DNA of 64,000 bases from JBHIYN01 sp041984235. GTDB taxonomy: Bacteria; Pseudomonadota; Gammaproteobacteria; Ga0077536. Position numbers and translations under genes: made by a program. The DNA lies in assembly GCA_041984235.1 (NCBI GenBank), contig JBHIYN010000008.1:124001-188000 (forward strand), in the 5' to 3' direction. Positions 36,027 through 45,187 of the stretch are shown in pieces. Positions within the stretch are counted from its first letter, which is position 1, and every line of letters starts with the position of its first letter. The notes beneath the pieces were generated by a model. The model had not been told where the DNA came from, did no database searches, and saw nothing but the letters and a program-made list of their open reading frames with translations.

Positions 36027-37547
36027 ATGTCTGCCGAATTTCCCCTTCTCAGTCTGACCATCTGGCTGCCGATCGTCGGTGGCCTGTGGGTGATTTTCGC
36101 CGGCAGCCGGGTACCGGACGCGGCCGTGCGCAACGACACGCTGCTGATCTCGCTGGCCACCTTCGTGGTCTCGCTGATACTGTGGAGCGGCTTCGACAAT
36201 GGCCGCGGCGACATGCAGTTCGTCGAGCGGCTGCAATGGATACCGGCCTTCGGCATCGATTACTTCGTCGGCATCGACGGCATCGCACTGCCGCTGATCC
36301 TGCTGACCACGTTCACCACCGTGCTGGTGGTATTGGCCGGCTGGGTGGTGATCAAGGATCGCCTGAGCCTCTACATGGGCTCCTTCCTGCTCCTCGAGGG
36401 GCTCATGATCGGCGTGTTCAGTGCGCTGGATGCGATCCTGTTCTACATCTTCTGGGAAGCGATGCTGATTCCGATGTTCCTCATCATCGGCATCTGGGGT
36501 GGGCCGAAGCGCGTCTACGCCACCATCAAGTTCTTCCTCTACACCTTCATGGGCTCGCTGTTCATGCTGGTGGCACTGCTCTACCTCTACATGCAGGGCG
36601 GCAGCTTCGCCATCCCCGACATGCACACCACGGCACTGGGGCTGCTCGAGCAGCAGTGGATCTTCATCGCTTTCCTGCTTGCCTTCGCAGTCAAGATCCC
36701 GATGTGGCCGGTCCATACCTGGCTGCCCGATGCGCACGTCGAGGCGCCGACCGGCGGATCGGTGGTGCTGGCCGCGATCATGCTGAAGATGGGTGGCTAC
36801 GGCTTCCTCCGCTTCAGCCTGCCGATTACGCCGGACGCGGCGCTGTCGATGGACTGGCTGATGATCGCCCTGTCGCTGATCGCCATCGTCTACATCGGCT
36901 TCGTGGCGCTGGTCCAGCAGGACATGAAGAAGCTCATTGCCTATTCCTCGATCTCGCACATGGGCTTCGTCACCCTCGGCTTCTTCATCGTGTTCCAGGT
37001 CTTCTCCAGCACCGGCGACTGGCAGCAGGCGGCGATGGGCATCGAGGGCGGCATGGTGCAGATGATCTCGCACGGCTTCATCTCCGGCGCCATGTTCCTG
37101 TGCGTAGGCGTCATGTACGATCGCCTGCACAGCCGGCAGATCGGCGACTACGGTGGCGTGGTCAACACCATGCCGACCTTCGCCGCGCTGATGATGCTGT
37201 TCGCGATGGCCAACGCGGGGCTGCCGGGCACCTCGGGTTTCGTCGGCGAGTTCCTGGTCATCCTGACCGCGTTCAAGGCCAACGTCTGGTACGCCTTCCT
37301 CGCTGCCATGACCCTGATCCTGGGCGCGGCCTATACCCTGTGGATGTACAAGCGCGTGGTCTTCGGCGAGATCTCCAACCCGGGTGTTGCCGCGCTCAGT
37401 GACGTCGACGCGCGCGAGAAGCTGATTCTGGTGGTGCTGGCGCTGACGGTGCTGCTGTTCGGCATCTGGCCGGCACCGCTGTTCGACATGATGCACGCGA
37501 GCGTCGAGCAGCTGGCCAGCCACATCGCGCAATCCAAACTGCCGTAA
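36027..37547 (+). CDS. nuoM: NADH-quinone oxidoreductase subunit M
   Basis: Second antiporter-like subunit, 506 residues from the ATG at 36027, 41 nt after nuoL. Signatures are FYIFWEAMLIPMFLIIGIWG (about 142-161) and KIPMWPVHTWLPDAHVEAPT (about 224). The frame is open back into nuoL, but only from 36027 does it resemble NuoM. Confidence 0.97.
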   Translation: MSAEFPLLSLTIWLPIVGGLWVIFAGSRVPDAAVRNDTLLISLATFVVSLILWSGFDNGRGDMQFVERLQWIPAFGIDYFVGIDGIALPLILLTTFTTVLVVLAGWVVIKDRLSLYMGSFLLLEGLMIGVFSALDAILFYIFWEAMLIPMFLIIGIWGGPKRVYATIKFFLYTFMGSLFMLVALLYLYMQGGSFAIPDMHTTALGLLEQQWIFIAFLLAFAVKIPMWPVHTWLPDAHVEAPTGGSVVLAAIMLKMGGYGFLRFSLPITPDAALSMDWLMIALSLIAIVYIGFVALVQQDMKKLIAYSSISHMGFVTLGFFIVFQVFSSTGDWQQAAMGIEGGMVQMISHGFISGAMFLCVGVMYDRLHSRQIGDYGGVVNTMPTFAALMMLFAMANAGLPGTSGFVGEFLVILTAFKANVWYAFLAAMTLILGAAYTLWMYKRVVFGEISNPGVAALSDVDAREKLILVVLALTVLLFGIWPAPLFDMMHASVEQLASHIAQSKLP

Positions 37548-37558
37548 GGCCCGTACCG

Positions 37559-38995
37559 ATGAATGACATCCAGTCCGTCCTGCCCGAAGCCACCCTCACC
37601 GCGCTTGCGTGCGCGGTGCTGGTCGTCGACGTCTACCGGCGTGCCGGCGCCTCGGCGCTGACCTTCTGGTGTGCCATTGGCACCGTGCTGGTCATCCTGG
37701 CCGAGCTGGCCTACGTGTTTCCGGCGCAGGTCTCCTACACGTTCCACGGCACCTTCGTGCTCGACCCGATGTCGGCCGTGCTCAAGGCCTTCCTCATGGT
37801 GGTGGTGCTGCTGGCGTTCTTCTATGCGCGCGACTACTTCACGCGCCACGGCCGCGAGCAGAACGAGTTCTTCATCCTTGCCCTGTTCTCCAGCATCGGC
37901 ATGATGGTGCTGATCTCGGCGCACAGCCTGCTCACGGTCTACCTCGGGCTCGAGCTGTTGTCGCTGTCCCTGTACGCAATGGTCGCGATGGATCGCGATT
38001 CGGCCGCCGCATCCGAGGCGGCGATGAAGTACTTCGTGCTCGGTGCGCTGGCCTCGGGCATGCTGCTGTACGGCATGTCGATGCTCTACGGCGTGTCCGG
38101 CACCCTGGACCTCACCGAGCTCTCGCGCCATGCGAGCACGGAGGACACGCGGGTGCTATTCGTGTTCGGGCTGGTCTTCGTGCTCATCGGCATTGCCTTC
38201 AAGCTCGGCGTGGCGCCCTTCCACATGTGGGTGCCGGACGTCTACCAGGGTGCGCCGACACCGGTCACGCTGTTCCTGGGCTCGGCGCCCAAGCTCGCCG
38301 CGTTCGCGATGGCGGTGCGCGTGCTGACCGACGGCCTCGGCGGGTACGCGGCCGAGTGGCAGGACATGCTCGTCCTGCTCGCGATCGTCTCGATGGCGAT
38401 CGGCAATATCGTCGCCATCGCCCAGACCAACATCAAGCGCATGCTGGCGTACTCGACGATCTCGCACATGGGCTTCCTGCTGCTGGGCCTGATCGCGGCC
38501 AACTCGTTCGGCTACGCGGCCTCGATGTTCTACGTCGTCGTCTACGCGCTGATGAGCATGGGTGCGTTCGGCGCCATCATCCTGCTCTCCGGTCCCGGCT
38601 TCGAGTCCGACGAGCTGTCCGACTTCGCCGGCCTCGCGCGGCGCAGCCCGTGGCTGGCCTTCATCATGCTCATCCTCATGTTCTCGCTGGCCGGTGTGCC
38701 GCCTTTCGCGGGCTTCTGGGCCAAGTGGTTCGTGCTCAAGGAGCTGATCGGCGCGCATTACACCTGGCTCGCGGTGGTCGCCGTGGCGTTCTCCCTGATC
38801 GGCGCGTTCTACTACCTGCGGGTGGTCAAGCTGATGTACTTCGACGAGCCGGATCCGCGCGTGGCCGCGGTCTCCGCGAGCGAGGATGCGCACCTGGTGT
38901 TCAGCGTCAACGGCCTCGCCGTGCTGTTGCTGGGCTTTCTGCCGGGCACGCTGATGTCGGTGTGCCTCGCCGCCATGCTGGCGGGCGGCGCGTAG
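37559..38995 (+). CDS. nuoN: NADH-quinone oxidoreductase subunit N
   Basis: Third antiporter-like subunit and last gene of the operon, 478 residues. Characteristic stretches are LTVYLGLELLSLSLYAMVAM (about 123-142), KLGVAPFHMWVPDVYQGAPT (about 216) and GVPPFAGFWAKWFVLKELI (about 379). It is convergent with psd, 40 nt away, with no clear terminator hairpin plus T-run. Confidence 0.97.
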   Translation: MNDIQSVLPEATLTALACAVLVVDVYRRAGASALTFWCAIGTVLVILAELAYVFPAQVSYTFHGTFVLDPMSAVLKAFLMVVVLLAFFYARDYFTRHGREQNEFFILALFSSIGMMVLISAHSLLTVYLGLELLSLSLYAMVAMDRDSAAASEAAMKYFVLGALASGMLLYGMSMLYGVSGTLDLTELSRHASTEDTRVLFVFGLVFVLIGIAFKLGVAPFHMWVPDVYQGAPTPVTLFLGSAPKLAAFAMAVRVLTDGLGGYAAEWQDMLVLLAIVSMAIGNIVAIAQTNIKRMLAYSTISHMGFLLLGLIAANSFGYAASMFYVVVYALMSMGAFGAIILLSGPGFESDELSDFAGLARRSPWLAFIMLILMFSLAGVPPFAGFWAKWFVLKELIGAHYTWLAVVAVAFSLIGAFYYLRVVKLMYFDEPDPRVAAVSASEDAHLVFSVNGLAVLLLGFLPGTLMSVCLAAMLAGGA

Positions 38996-39035
38996 CGACC
39001 GAGCGGGCGCCCGGCCGCGGTACTGACGGCGCTGC

Positions 39036-39908
39036 TCAGGGCCGCGCGGGATCAGCGCGGCGCGCGACCTCCTGCCCCATCCTGACCACGCTGCCGGCGG
39101 CGACGTCGTCACGCCAGGTGAGCAGGCCGGGGCTGGCCAGCGTGATCACGGTCGAGCCCATGTTGAAGCGGCCGAACTCGGCACCGCGCGCGAGGGCCGC
39201 GCCATCCAGGGCATGCGTCTCGCCGGGCGCGAAGTTCGCCGCCGGGCGGTTGCGGAAACCCTCGGCAGGCACGGTCAGCTCGATGCTGCCGACATTCAGC
39301 GCTCCGACCATGACCAGGGCGAAGCTGCCGCCCTCGGTGTCGAACACCACGACCACGCGCTCGTTGCGGCAGAACAGGCGCGGCAGGACGCGGGTGGTAG
39401 CGGCATTGACCGAGAACAGGGCCCCCGGCACGTAGCGCAGTGCGCAGGCACGTCCTGCCAGCGGCATGTGTACGCGGTGATAGTTGTACGGTGCCAGGTA
39501 GACAGTCTGGAAGCTGCCACCGTGAAAGCGCGCGGCGAGCGCGCGGTCGCCGTCGAGCAGCTCGTCTAGCCGGTAAGGGCTGCCCTTGACCTGCAGCAGG
39601 CGATCGCCGTCGATCGCGCCCTGCTCGCTGACCGTGCCGTCGGCAGGCGCGGCCACCCCCGCGGCATCGGTCGGCAGCGGCCGGGCCTCCGCTGCCAGGG
39701 CACGGGTGAAGAAGGCGTTGAAGGTGGGGTAGGCGCCGGGGCGCGGATCCGCGGCCTCGGCCATGTTCACGCCGTAGGCGCGAATGAAGGCGCGAATCGC
39801 AATTTGTGTGACTGCACCGCCGCGCAGTCGCGTGAGCCATCCGCACAGCGCGGACAGGGTGCGCTTCGGCAGCACGCGCTGCACGGCGACGAAGACGCCG
39901 TCGCGCAT
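39036..39908 (-). CDS. psd: phosphatidylserine decarboxylase proenzyme
   Basis: Makes phosphatidylethanolamine at the inner membrane. The proenzyme cleaves itself to create a pyruvoyl group; the cleavage site is FNMGST (about residue 257), with Met in place of the common Leu. The ATG at 39908 gives 290 residues; the catalytic-triad regions PADGTVSEQG and YNYHRVHMP are present. It lies 31 nt downstream of the Sco1-like gene on the same strand. The frame is open upstream into that gene, but only as overlap. Confidence 0.94.
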   Translation of the reverse strand: MRDGVFVAVQRVLPKRTLSALCGWLTRLRGGAVTQIAIRAFIRAYGVNMAEAADPRPGAYPTFNAFFTRALAAEARPLPTDAAGVAAPADGTVSEQGAIDGDRLLQVKGSPYRLDELLDGDRALAARFHGGSFQTVYLAPYNYHRVHMPLAGRACALRYVPGALFSVNAATTRVLPRLFCRNERVVVVFDTEGGSFALVMVGALNVGSIELTVPAEGFRNRPAANFAPGETHALDGAALARGAEFGRFNMGSTVITLASPGLLTWRDDVAAGSVVRMGQEVARRADPARP

Positions 39909-39939
39909 CAGCCGACCGTGACGCGCGGCGTGTGCAGGC

Positions 39940-40584
39940 TCACAGGCGCGGGCCGATGAACGATTCGACCGCTGCGAAGCGCGCTGCGATGGCGTCGGCG
40001 CCGTGCGGTGGCGTGAGCACACTGACCAGGCGGGTGTCCGGTGCGACGAAGAAGATGCCGGCGGAGTGATCCATGGTGTAGGCGCCTTCGCCCAGCGGCA
40101 CTTTCATGAACAGCACGCCGACCGAGCGGGTCAGGGCCTCGAGCTCGGTCGCCGCACCTGTCGCGCCAATGAAGTCTGGCGAGAAGTAGTGCACGTACTG
40201 TGCGATCTGCTCGCCGTCATCGCGATCCGGGTCGACGGACACGAACACCACCTGGCCGTGTTCCGACCAGGCCGGGTTGTCCTGCAGCGCTGCGTGTGCC
40301 CGCGCCATGGCCTCCAGGGTCGTCGGGCAGACGTCCGGACAATGGGTGAAGCCGAAGAACATCAGCGTCCAGCGCCCACGCAGGTCGTCGAGCGTGAACG
40401 GCTGACCGCTGTCGTCGACGAGGTGGAAAGCGGCCAGCTGCGGCGGGTCCGGCCACAGCAGGCCGTCGACCGGCGCCGCGCCCGAACGCGCGTGTCGTGA
40501 CGACAGCCACACACCGGCGGCGAAGGCCAGCGCGACGACGGTGCCGCCGACGAGCCACGGTGCGGAAGCGGCCACTCTGCTCAT
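39940..40584 (-). CDS. Sco1/SenC/PrrC-family copper-binding thioredoxin-fold protein
   Basis: Sco proteins deliver copper to the CuA site of cytochrome c oxidase or reduce its cysteines. It has 214 residues with an N-terminal membrane anchor (about 9-30), so the domain faces the periplasm. The metal-binding CPDVCP motif is near residue 86 and the distal histidine is in YTMDHSAGIFF (about 176). The ATG at 40584 was chosen; upstream codons in frame show no homology. A perfect TATAAT ends 7 nt before that ATG. psd follows, possibly co-transcribed. No oxidase genes are in the window. Confidence 0.92.
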   Translation of the reverse strand: MSRVAASAPWLVGGTVVALAFAAGVWLSSRHARSGAAPVDGLLWPDPPQLAAFHLVDDSGQPFTLDDLRGRWTLMFFGFTHCPDVCPTTLEAMARAHAALQDNPAWSEHGQVVFVSVDPDRDDGEQIAQYVHYFSPDFIGATGAATELEALTRSVGVLFMKVPLGEGAYTMDHSAGIFFVAPDTRLVSVLTPPHGADAIAARFAAVESFIGPRL

Positions 40585-40590
40585 CACATG

Positions 40591-40596
40591 ATTATA
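40591..40596 (-). promoter_or_regulatory. -10 box TATAAT immediately upstream of the Sco1-like gene
   Basis: Perfect TATAAT on the minus strand. With usual spacing, transcription would begin at about 40584, the A of the ATG, which predicts a leaderless mRNA. No matching -35 box is seen 16-18 bp further upstream. Confidence 0.4.
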
Positions 40597-40779
40597 TCGG
40601 CGCGGCCTGCCTCCGGGGGGAATGGGCCAGGCCCGCGCGTTCTTGCAAATGTGCAGAGCAATCGACAACATGTGCGCTCGACGGCACCGGATAATCGATC
40701 CCGAACCGGTGACCGATGCGGGAGCCCCCGGCCCGCGCGGCACCGGCGCGGCGCTTCCATGGCCAGGTGACCCCATCTC

Positions 40780-42078
40780 ATGAAAGACAAAGCTCCCGAA
40801 AAGCTCGGGAAATACGAAATCGAGGAAGAGATAGGTCGCGGCAGCATGGGCGTGGTGTACCGCGCCTACGATCCCTACATCGACCGCGCCGTCGCGGTGA
40901 AGGTCGCGCTGGCCGATTCACTGCGCGACAAGGACACCGGCGAGCGTTTCCGCAAGATGTTCTTCAACGAGGCGCACACCGCGGGCATGCTGCGCCATCC
41001 GAACATACTCGACGTCTTCGACGCCGGGGTGGACGACGACCTGTGCTACATCGTCATGGAGATCGTGGCCAACGGCGGCACCCTGCGCACGCACTGCAAG
41101 CCCGACCGGCTGTTGCCGCTGCCGCAGGCGGTCGAGATCATCTTCAAGTGCGCCAAGGCGCTCGACTACGCGCACCGGCAGGGTGTCATTCACCGTGACA
41201 TCAAGCCGTCGAACATCCTCCTGACCGAGGACATGGACGTCAAGATTGCCGATTTCAGCATCGCCCATGCGGCGCGCACGGACATGACCCAGACCATGCC
41301 CATGGGCTTCGTGGGATCGCCACGCTACATGTCTCCGGAACAGGTGCACGAGGATGTCATCACCAACCAGACCGACATCTTCTCCCTCGGCATCGTCGCC
41401 TACGAGCTGGTGACGGGACACCATCCGTTCGGCGGTGAGAGCTTTTCCAGCCTGGTGCACCGGATCGTCAACGAGGACCCCACCCCGATGACGCAGTTCC
41501 GCAGCGACGCGCCCGACGTACTCGAGCACATCATCCGGCGTGCGCTGGAGAAGCCGGTCGAACGGCGCTACCGCATGGGCCTGGATCTGGCCTCCGACCT
41601 GAGCATGGCGTTCACCCATCTCGAGAGTCCGCAGGAGGATATCTCGGCCAAGGACAAGTTCGAGCGCGTGAAGATGCTGGATTTCTTCCGCGGCTTCCCG
41701 GATTCGGAGATCTGGGAGATCATCCGCGCGAGCGTGTGGGTGGACGCCGACGTCGAGGATGTCATCGTCGCCGAGGGCGACGTCGAGGACTCGTTCTTCA
41801 TAATCATCTCGGGTGACGTCCGCGTGACCAAGCAGGGCCGCCCGGTCGGCCATCTGCGCGAGGGTGACTGCTTCGGCGAGATGGGTTACCTGAACCGCAT
41901 CAAGCGCACCGCGACGGTTACCGCGGACGGACCGGTGACGCTGATGAAGGTCAACTCCACCCTTATCGAGCAGGTCACCACGGATTGCCAGCTACGCTTC
42001 TTCAAGGTGTTCCTGAAAACCCTGATCGATCGCCTGTCGAAGACCACCGAGATGATGGTGCGCGGCAGCGCGCCGTGA
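40780..42078 (+). CDS. Ser/Thr protein kinase fused to C-terminal cyclic-nucleotide-binding domain (paralog 1)
   Basis: 432 residues. The kinase domain covers about 10-275: glycine loop GRGSMG (19-24), VAVK lysine 41, HRDIKPSN (138-145) with catalytic Asp140, and DFS instead of DFG at 158-160. SPRYMSPEQ corresponds to the activation-segment end. After a linker, a CRP-like cNMP domain (about 295-425) contains GDCFGEMG (362-369) and Arg376 in KRTAT, the phosphate-binding cassette. No membrane segment is seen, so it should be a soluble kinase that a cyclic nucleotide could regulate. It is convergent with pgi. Partner substrates are unknown. Confidence 0.9.
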   Translation: MKDKAPEKLGKYEIEEEIGRGSMGVVYRAYDPYIDRAVAVKVALADSLRDKDTGERFRKMFFNEAHTAGMLRHPNILDVFDAGVDDDLCYIVMEIVANGGTLRTHCKPDRLLPLPQAVEIIFKCAKALDYAHRQGVIHRDIKPSNILLTEDMDVKIADFSIAHAARTDMTQTMPMGFVGSPRYMSPEQVHEDVITNQTDIFSLGIVAYELVTGHHPFGGESFSSLVHRIVNEDPTPMTQFRSDAPDVLEHIIRRALEKPVERRYRMGLDLASDLSMAFTHLESPQEDISAKDKFERVKMLDFFRGFPDSEIWEIIRASVWVDADVEDVIVAEGDVEDSFFIIISGDVRVTKQGRPVGHLREGDCFGEMGYLNRIKRTATVTADGPVTLMKVNSTLIEQVTTDCQLRFFKVFLKTLIDRLSKTTEMMVRGSAP

Positions 42079-42099
42079 ATGTCGGGCCCCGGCGGGCGC

Positions 42100-43692
42100 T
42101 CAGCCGCGGCGCAGGCTGCGGTAACGGTCGATGAGTGCCGTGGTCGACGGATCGTGCGGCTGGGGGCCGCGCTCGCCGGCCAGCTCTTCGAGCACGGTGC
42201 TGGCGAGCTGTTTGCCGAGCTCCACGCCCCACTGGTCGAACGCGTTGATGTCCCAGATCACGCTGTGCACGTAGGTCTTGTGTTCGTACAGTGCGATCAG
42301 GGCGCCGAGCGTTGAAGGGGTCAGGTCGTCGACGCTGAGTAGGGTGCTGGGACGGTTGCCGGGTGTCGCACGATGGGCGCCGAGCGCATCGGCGGCGTCG
42401 GCGGGGCGTCCCGTCATCAGCGCCTCGGCCTGAGCGATGCAGTTCGCAACCAGCATGTCGTGGTGTTGTGGCCGTGCGGCGGGATGACGCATGGCCACCA
42501 CGAAATCGACCGGAATGAAGCGCGTGCCCTGGTGCAGGAGCTGGAAGAAAGCGTGCTGGGCGTTGGTCCCCAGCCCGCCCCAGGTGACCGGCGCGGAATG
42601 ATGGTCCAGCGGCTCGCCGGCGAGCGTAACGCGCTTGCCGTTGCTCTCCATCTCGAGCTGCTGCAGGTAGTCCGGCAGGTAGCGCAGGCGATCGTCGTAG
42701 GGGATTACGGCATAGGATTCCGCGCCGAGAAAAGTGCTGTTCCAGATCCCGGTCAGCGCCAGCAGCAGCGGCAGATTGCGCGCCGGCGGTGCGTCGAGGA
42801 AGTGCTCGTCCATGGCCGCGGCACCGGCCAGGAGTTGGTCAAAGACGTCCATGCCGCGGCTGAGTGCGACCGGCAGACCGATTGCCGACCACATGGAATA
42901 GCGCCCGCCGACCCAGTCCCACATCGGGTAGACGTTGTCTTCAGCGATGCCGAACTCGATCGCGCGCGCCGGGTTCGCGCTGACCGCGAGAAAATGATCG
43001 GCAATCGCGGCCGGCGCGGGATGCCGGGCCGCGAGCCAGGCACGTGCCGATAACGCGTTGAGGCGGGTCTCGACCGTGCTGAAGGATTTCGACGCGACGA
43101 TGAACAACGTCGTGTCCGGGTTCAGGCTGCCGACGATGCGGTCGAACTCGCCGCCGTCGACGTTGGCGAGGAAATGCGCGCGCGGCCCGTCCGTGGTGGC
43201 ATAGCGCAGGGCGTCGCAGGCAAGCTGTGGACCGAGGTGTGAGCCGCCGATGCCGATGTTGACGACGTCGGTAAAGGCCGCGCCGGTGTGCCCGCTGCGG
43301 CGGCCTGAGCGTACGTCCGCGACCAGTGCCGACATGCGTTCGCGCACCGCTGCTATGGTTGCCGCATGCGGCACCGGACTGTCGCTGGCGCCGGCCCGGC
43401 GCAGGGCGGTGTGCAGCGCCGCGCGGCCCTCGGTGGGGTTGACTTCAGCGCCGGCGCACATCGCGGCGGCGGCCGCCGCTACCGCGGCGAGCCCGGCAAG
43501 CTCCAGCAGTGCCGCGAGCGTATCCGGGTCGATCAGGTTCTTGCTCAGGTCCAGGCGCAGCCCCGCGGCCTCGGCGACCAGGTGCTGCATGCGCTCGGGG
43601 TCCGCGGCAAACAGGTTCTCGATACGCTGCTCGCGGAGCGTCGTGGCGCGCGCCCGCAGCAGGCGTACGTGACTGTCCAGTCCATGCTTCAT
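42100..43692 (-). CDS. pgi: glucose-6-phosphate isomerase
   Basis: Interconverts glucose-6-phosphate and fructose-6-phosphate. It has 530 residues (E. coli 549). Signatures are NIGIGGSHLGP (about 146), the SKSFSTVET phosphate-binding loop (about 201), WDWVGGRYSMWSAIG (about 256) and the C-terminal-region SVIWDINAFDQWGVELGKQL. It lies between two paralogous kinase genes, convergent with the first and divergent from the second. Confidence 0.97.
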   Translation of the reverse strand: MKHGLDSHVRLLRARATTLREQRIENLFAADPERMQHLVAEAAGLRLDLSKNLIDPDTLAALLELAGLAAVAAAAAAMCAGAEVNPTEGRAALHTALRRAGASDSPVPHAATIAAVRERMSALVADVRSGRRSGHTGAAFTDVVNIGIGGSHLGPQLACDALRYATTDGPRAHFLANVDGGEFDRIVGSLNPDTTLFIVASKSFSTVETRLNALSARAWLAARHPAPAAIADHFLAVSANPARAIEFGIAEDNVYPMWDWVGGRYSMWSAIGLPVALSRGMDVFDQLLAGAAAMDEHFLDAPPARNLPLLLALTGIWNSTFLGAESYAVIPYDDRLRYLPDYLQQLEMESNGKRVTLAGEPLDHHSAPVTWGGLGTNAQHAFFQLLHQGTRFIPVDFVVAMRHPAARPQHHDMLVANCIAQAEALMTGRPADAADALGAHRATPGNRPSTLLSVDDLTPSTLGALIALYEHKTYVHSVIWDINAFDQWGVELGKQLASTVLEELAGERGPQPHDPSTTALIDRYRSLRRG

Positions 43693-43891
43693 GCCGCTGG
43701 CTATTCTACAGCGCGGCGCGCGGGCGGACAGCCGCGCGGGTGTGCGGGCGGGATGCGAAGCGGGTCGCTATCCTGCGCCTGGGAATTGAATTACTATGGC
43801 CAACGCCGCGATATCCACGCGCAGCACACGGTGTCCGCCAGGGGGAGTACGGCGACGGCGGGCACGGCAATGGCTGCCGAAGAACAGGCTG

Positions 43892-45187
43892 ATGAGCGCA
43901 GAAATTCCCGAAAGACTGGGCAAGTACGAAGTCCTGCAGGAAGTCGGCCGCGGTTCGATGGGCACGGTCTATCTCGGACACGATCCCTACATCGATCGCC
44001 AGGTTGCGATCAAGGTCGCCCACGCCGAGCAGCTCAACGACGAGGAAGGCGGCGACCGCTACCGCAAGATGTTCTTCAACGAGGCGCACACGGCCGGACG
44101 CCTTACCCATCCGAACATCATCGGCATCTACGACGCCGGCGTCGACGGTGACACGTGCTACATCGTGATGGAGCTGGTCGAGGGCGGCAATACCCTCAAG
44201 GATTTCTGCAAGCCCGAGAACCTGATGTCGATCGAGAAGGTCGTGGAGACGATCTTCAAGTGCGCGAAGGCACTCGACTACGCGCACAAGCAGGGCGTGA
44301 TTCACCGCGACATCAAGCCGACCAACATCCTCTACACCGAGGACGGCGACGTCAAAATCGGCGATTTCAGCATCGCCCACCTGACCAAGATGGATTCGAC
44401 CGAGACCATGCCCATGGGCATGGTCGGCTCGCCGCGCTACATGTCCCCCGAGCAGGTCACCGAGGACTACATCACCAGCCAGACCGACATCTTCTCGCTC
44501 GGCATCATCATGTACGAGCTGCTGACGGGCAAGCACCCGTTCGCGGCCGAATCGTTCTCGCGCCTGGTGCAGCGCATCCTCAACGAAGACCCGCCCGATA
44601 TCCGCCAGTACCGCTCCGACATCCCCGAAGCGCTGGCCGTGATCTGCGAAAAAGCGCTCGCCAAGGATCGCGAGGAACGCTACCAGATGGGCATGGACCT
44701 GGCTTCGGACCTGAGCAAGGCGTTCGATTCGCTGCTCGAAGCGCCGCAGGAGAACATCTCCGAGCAGGAGCAGTTCCTCGCGGTCAAGCAGCTCGATTTC
44801 TTCGACGGCTTCCCGGATGCCGAGATCTGGGAAATCGTGCGCGCCGGAAAGTGGCAGGATTATCGTGACGGTGACGAGATCATCATCGAGGGCGAGCTCG
44901 ACGACTCGTTCTACATCATCGTGCACGGCCAGGTCTCGGTGCAGAAGAGCGGCAAGGATCTGCGTGCCCTGCTGGCCGGCGACTGCTTCGGCGAAATGGG
45001 CTACCTGGCCAAGACCAAGCGTACCGCGACCATCGTCGCCAAGGGGCCGACCTCGCTGCTCAAGGTCAACTCCACCGTCATCAGCCAGGTTTCGCTGAAC
45101 TGCCAGGTACGTTTCCTCAAGGTCTTCCTGCGCACGCTGATCCATCGCCTCTCGGTCACCACCGAGAAGATGTCACAGGAGATCTGA
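43892..45187 (+). CDS. Ser/Thr protein kinase fused to C-terminal cyclic-nucleotide-binding domain (paralog 2)
   Basis: 431 residues, colinear with paralog 1 (first shared motif GKYE, HRD at 138-140, DFS at 158-160). The cNMP domain has GDCFGEMGYL and KRTATI. The ATG at 43892 was chosen because it lines up with the paralog; the frame is open about 32 codons further up with no similarity. Divergence is greatest in the linker and in the outer cNMP sheet. A possible sugar-dehydrogenase gene begins one base after its stop, so this copy heads an operon. Regulation by a cyclic nucleotide is inferred from family knowledge. Confidence 0.9.
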   Translation: MSAEIPERLGKYEVLQEVGRGSMGTVYLGHDPYIDRQVAIKVAHAEQLNDEEGGDRYRKMFFNEAHTAGRLTHPNIIGIYDAGVDGDTCYIVMELVEGGNTLKDFCKPENLMSIEKVVETIFKCAKALDYAHKQGVIHRDIKPTNILYTEDGDVKIGDFSIAHLTKMDSTETMPMGMVGSPRYMSPEQVTEDYITSQTDIFSLGIIMYELLTGKHPFAAESFSRLVQRILNEDPPDIRQYRSDIPEALAVICEKALAKDREERYQMGMDLASDLSKAFDSLLEAPQENISEQEQFLAVKQLDFFDGFPDAEIWEIVRAGKWQDYRDGDEIIIEGELDDSFYIIVHGQVSVQKSGKDLRALLAGDCFGEMGYLAKTKRTATIVAKGPTSLLKVNSTVISQVSLNCQVRFLKVFLRTLIHRLSVTTEKMSQEI

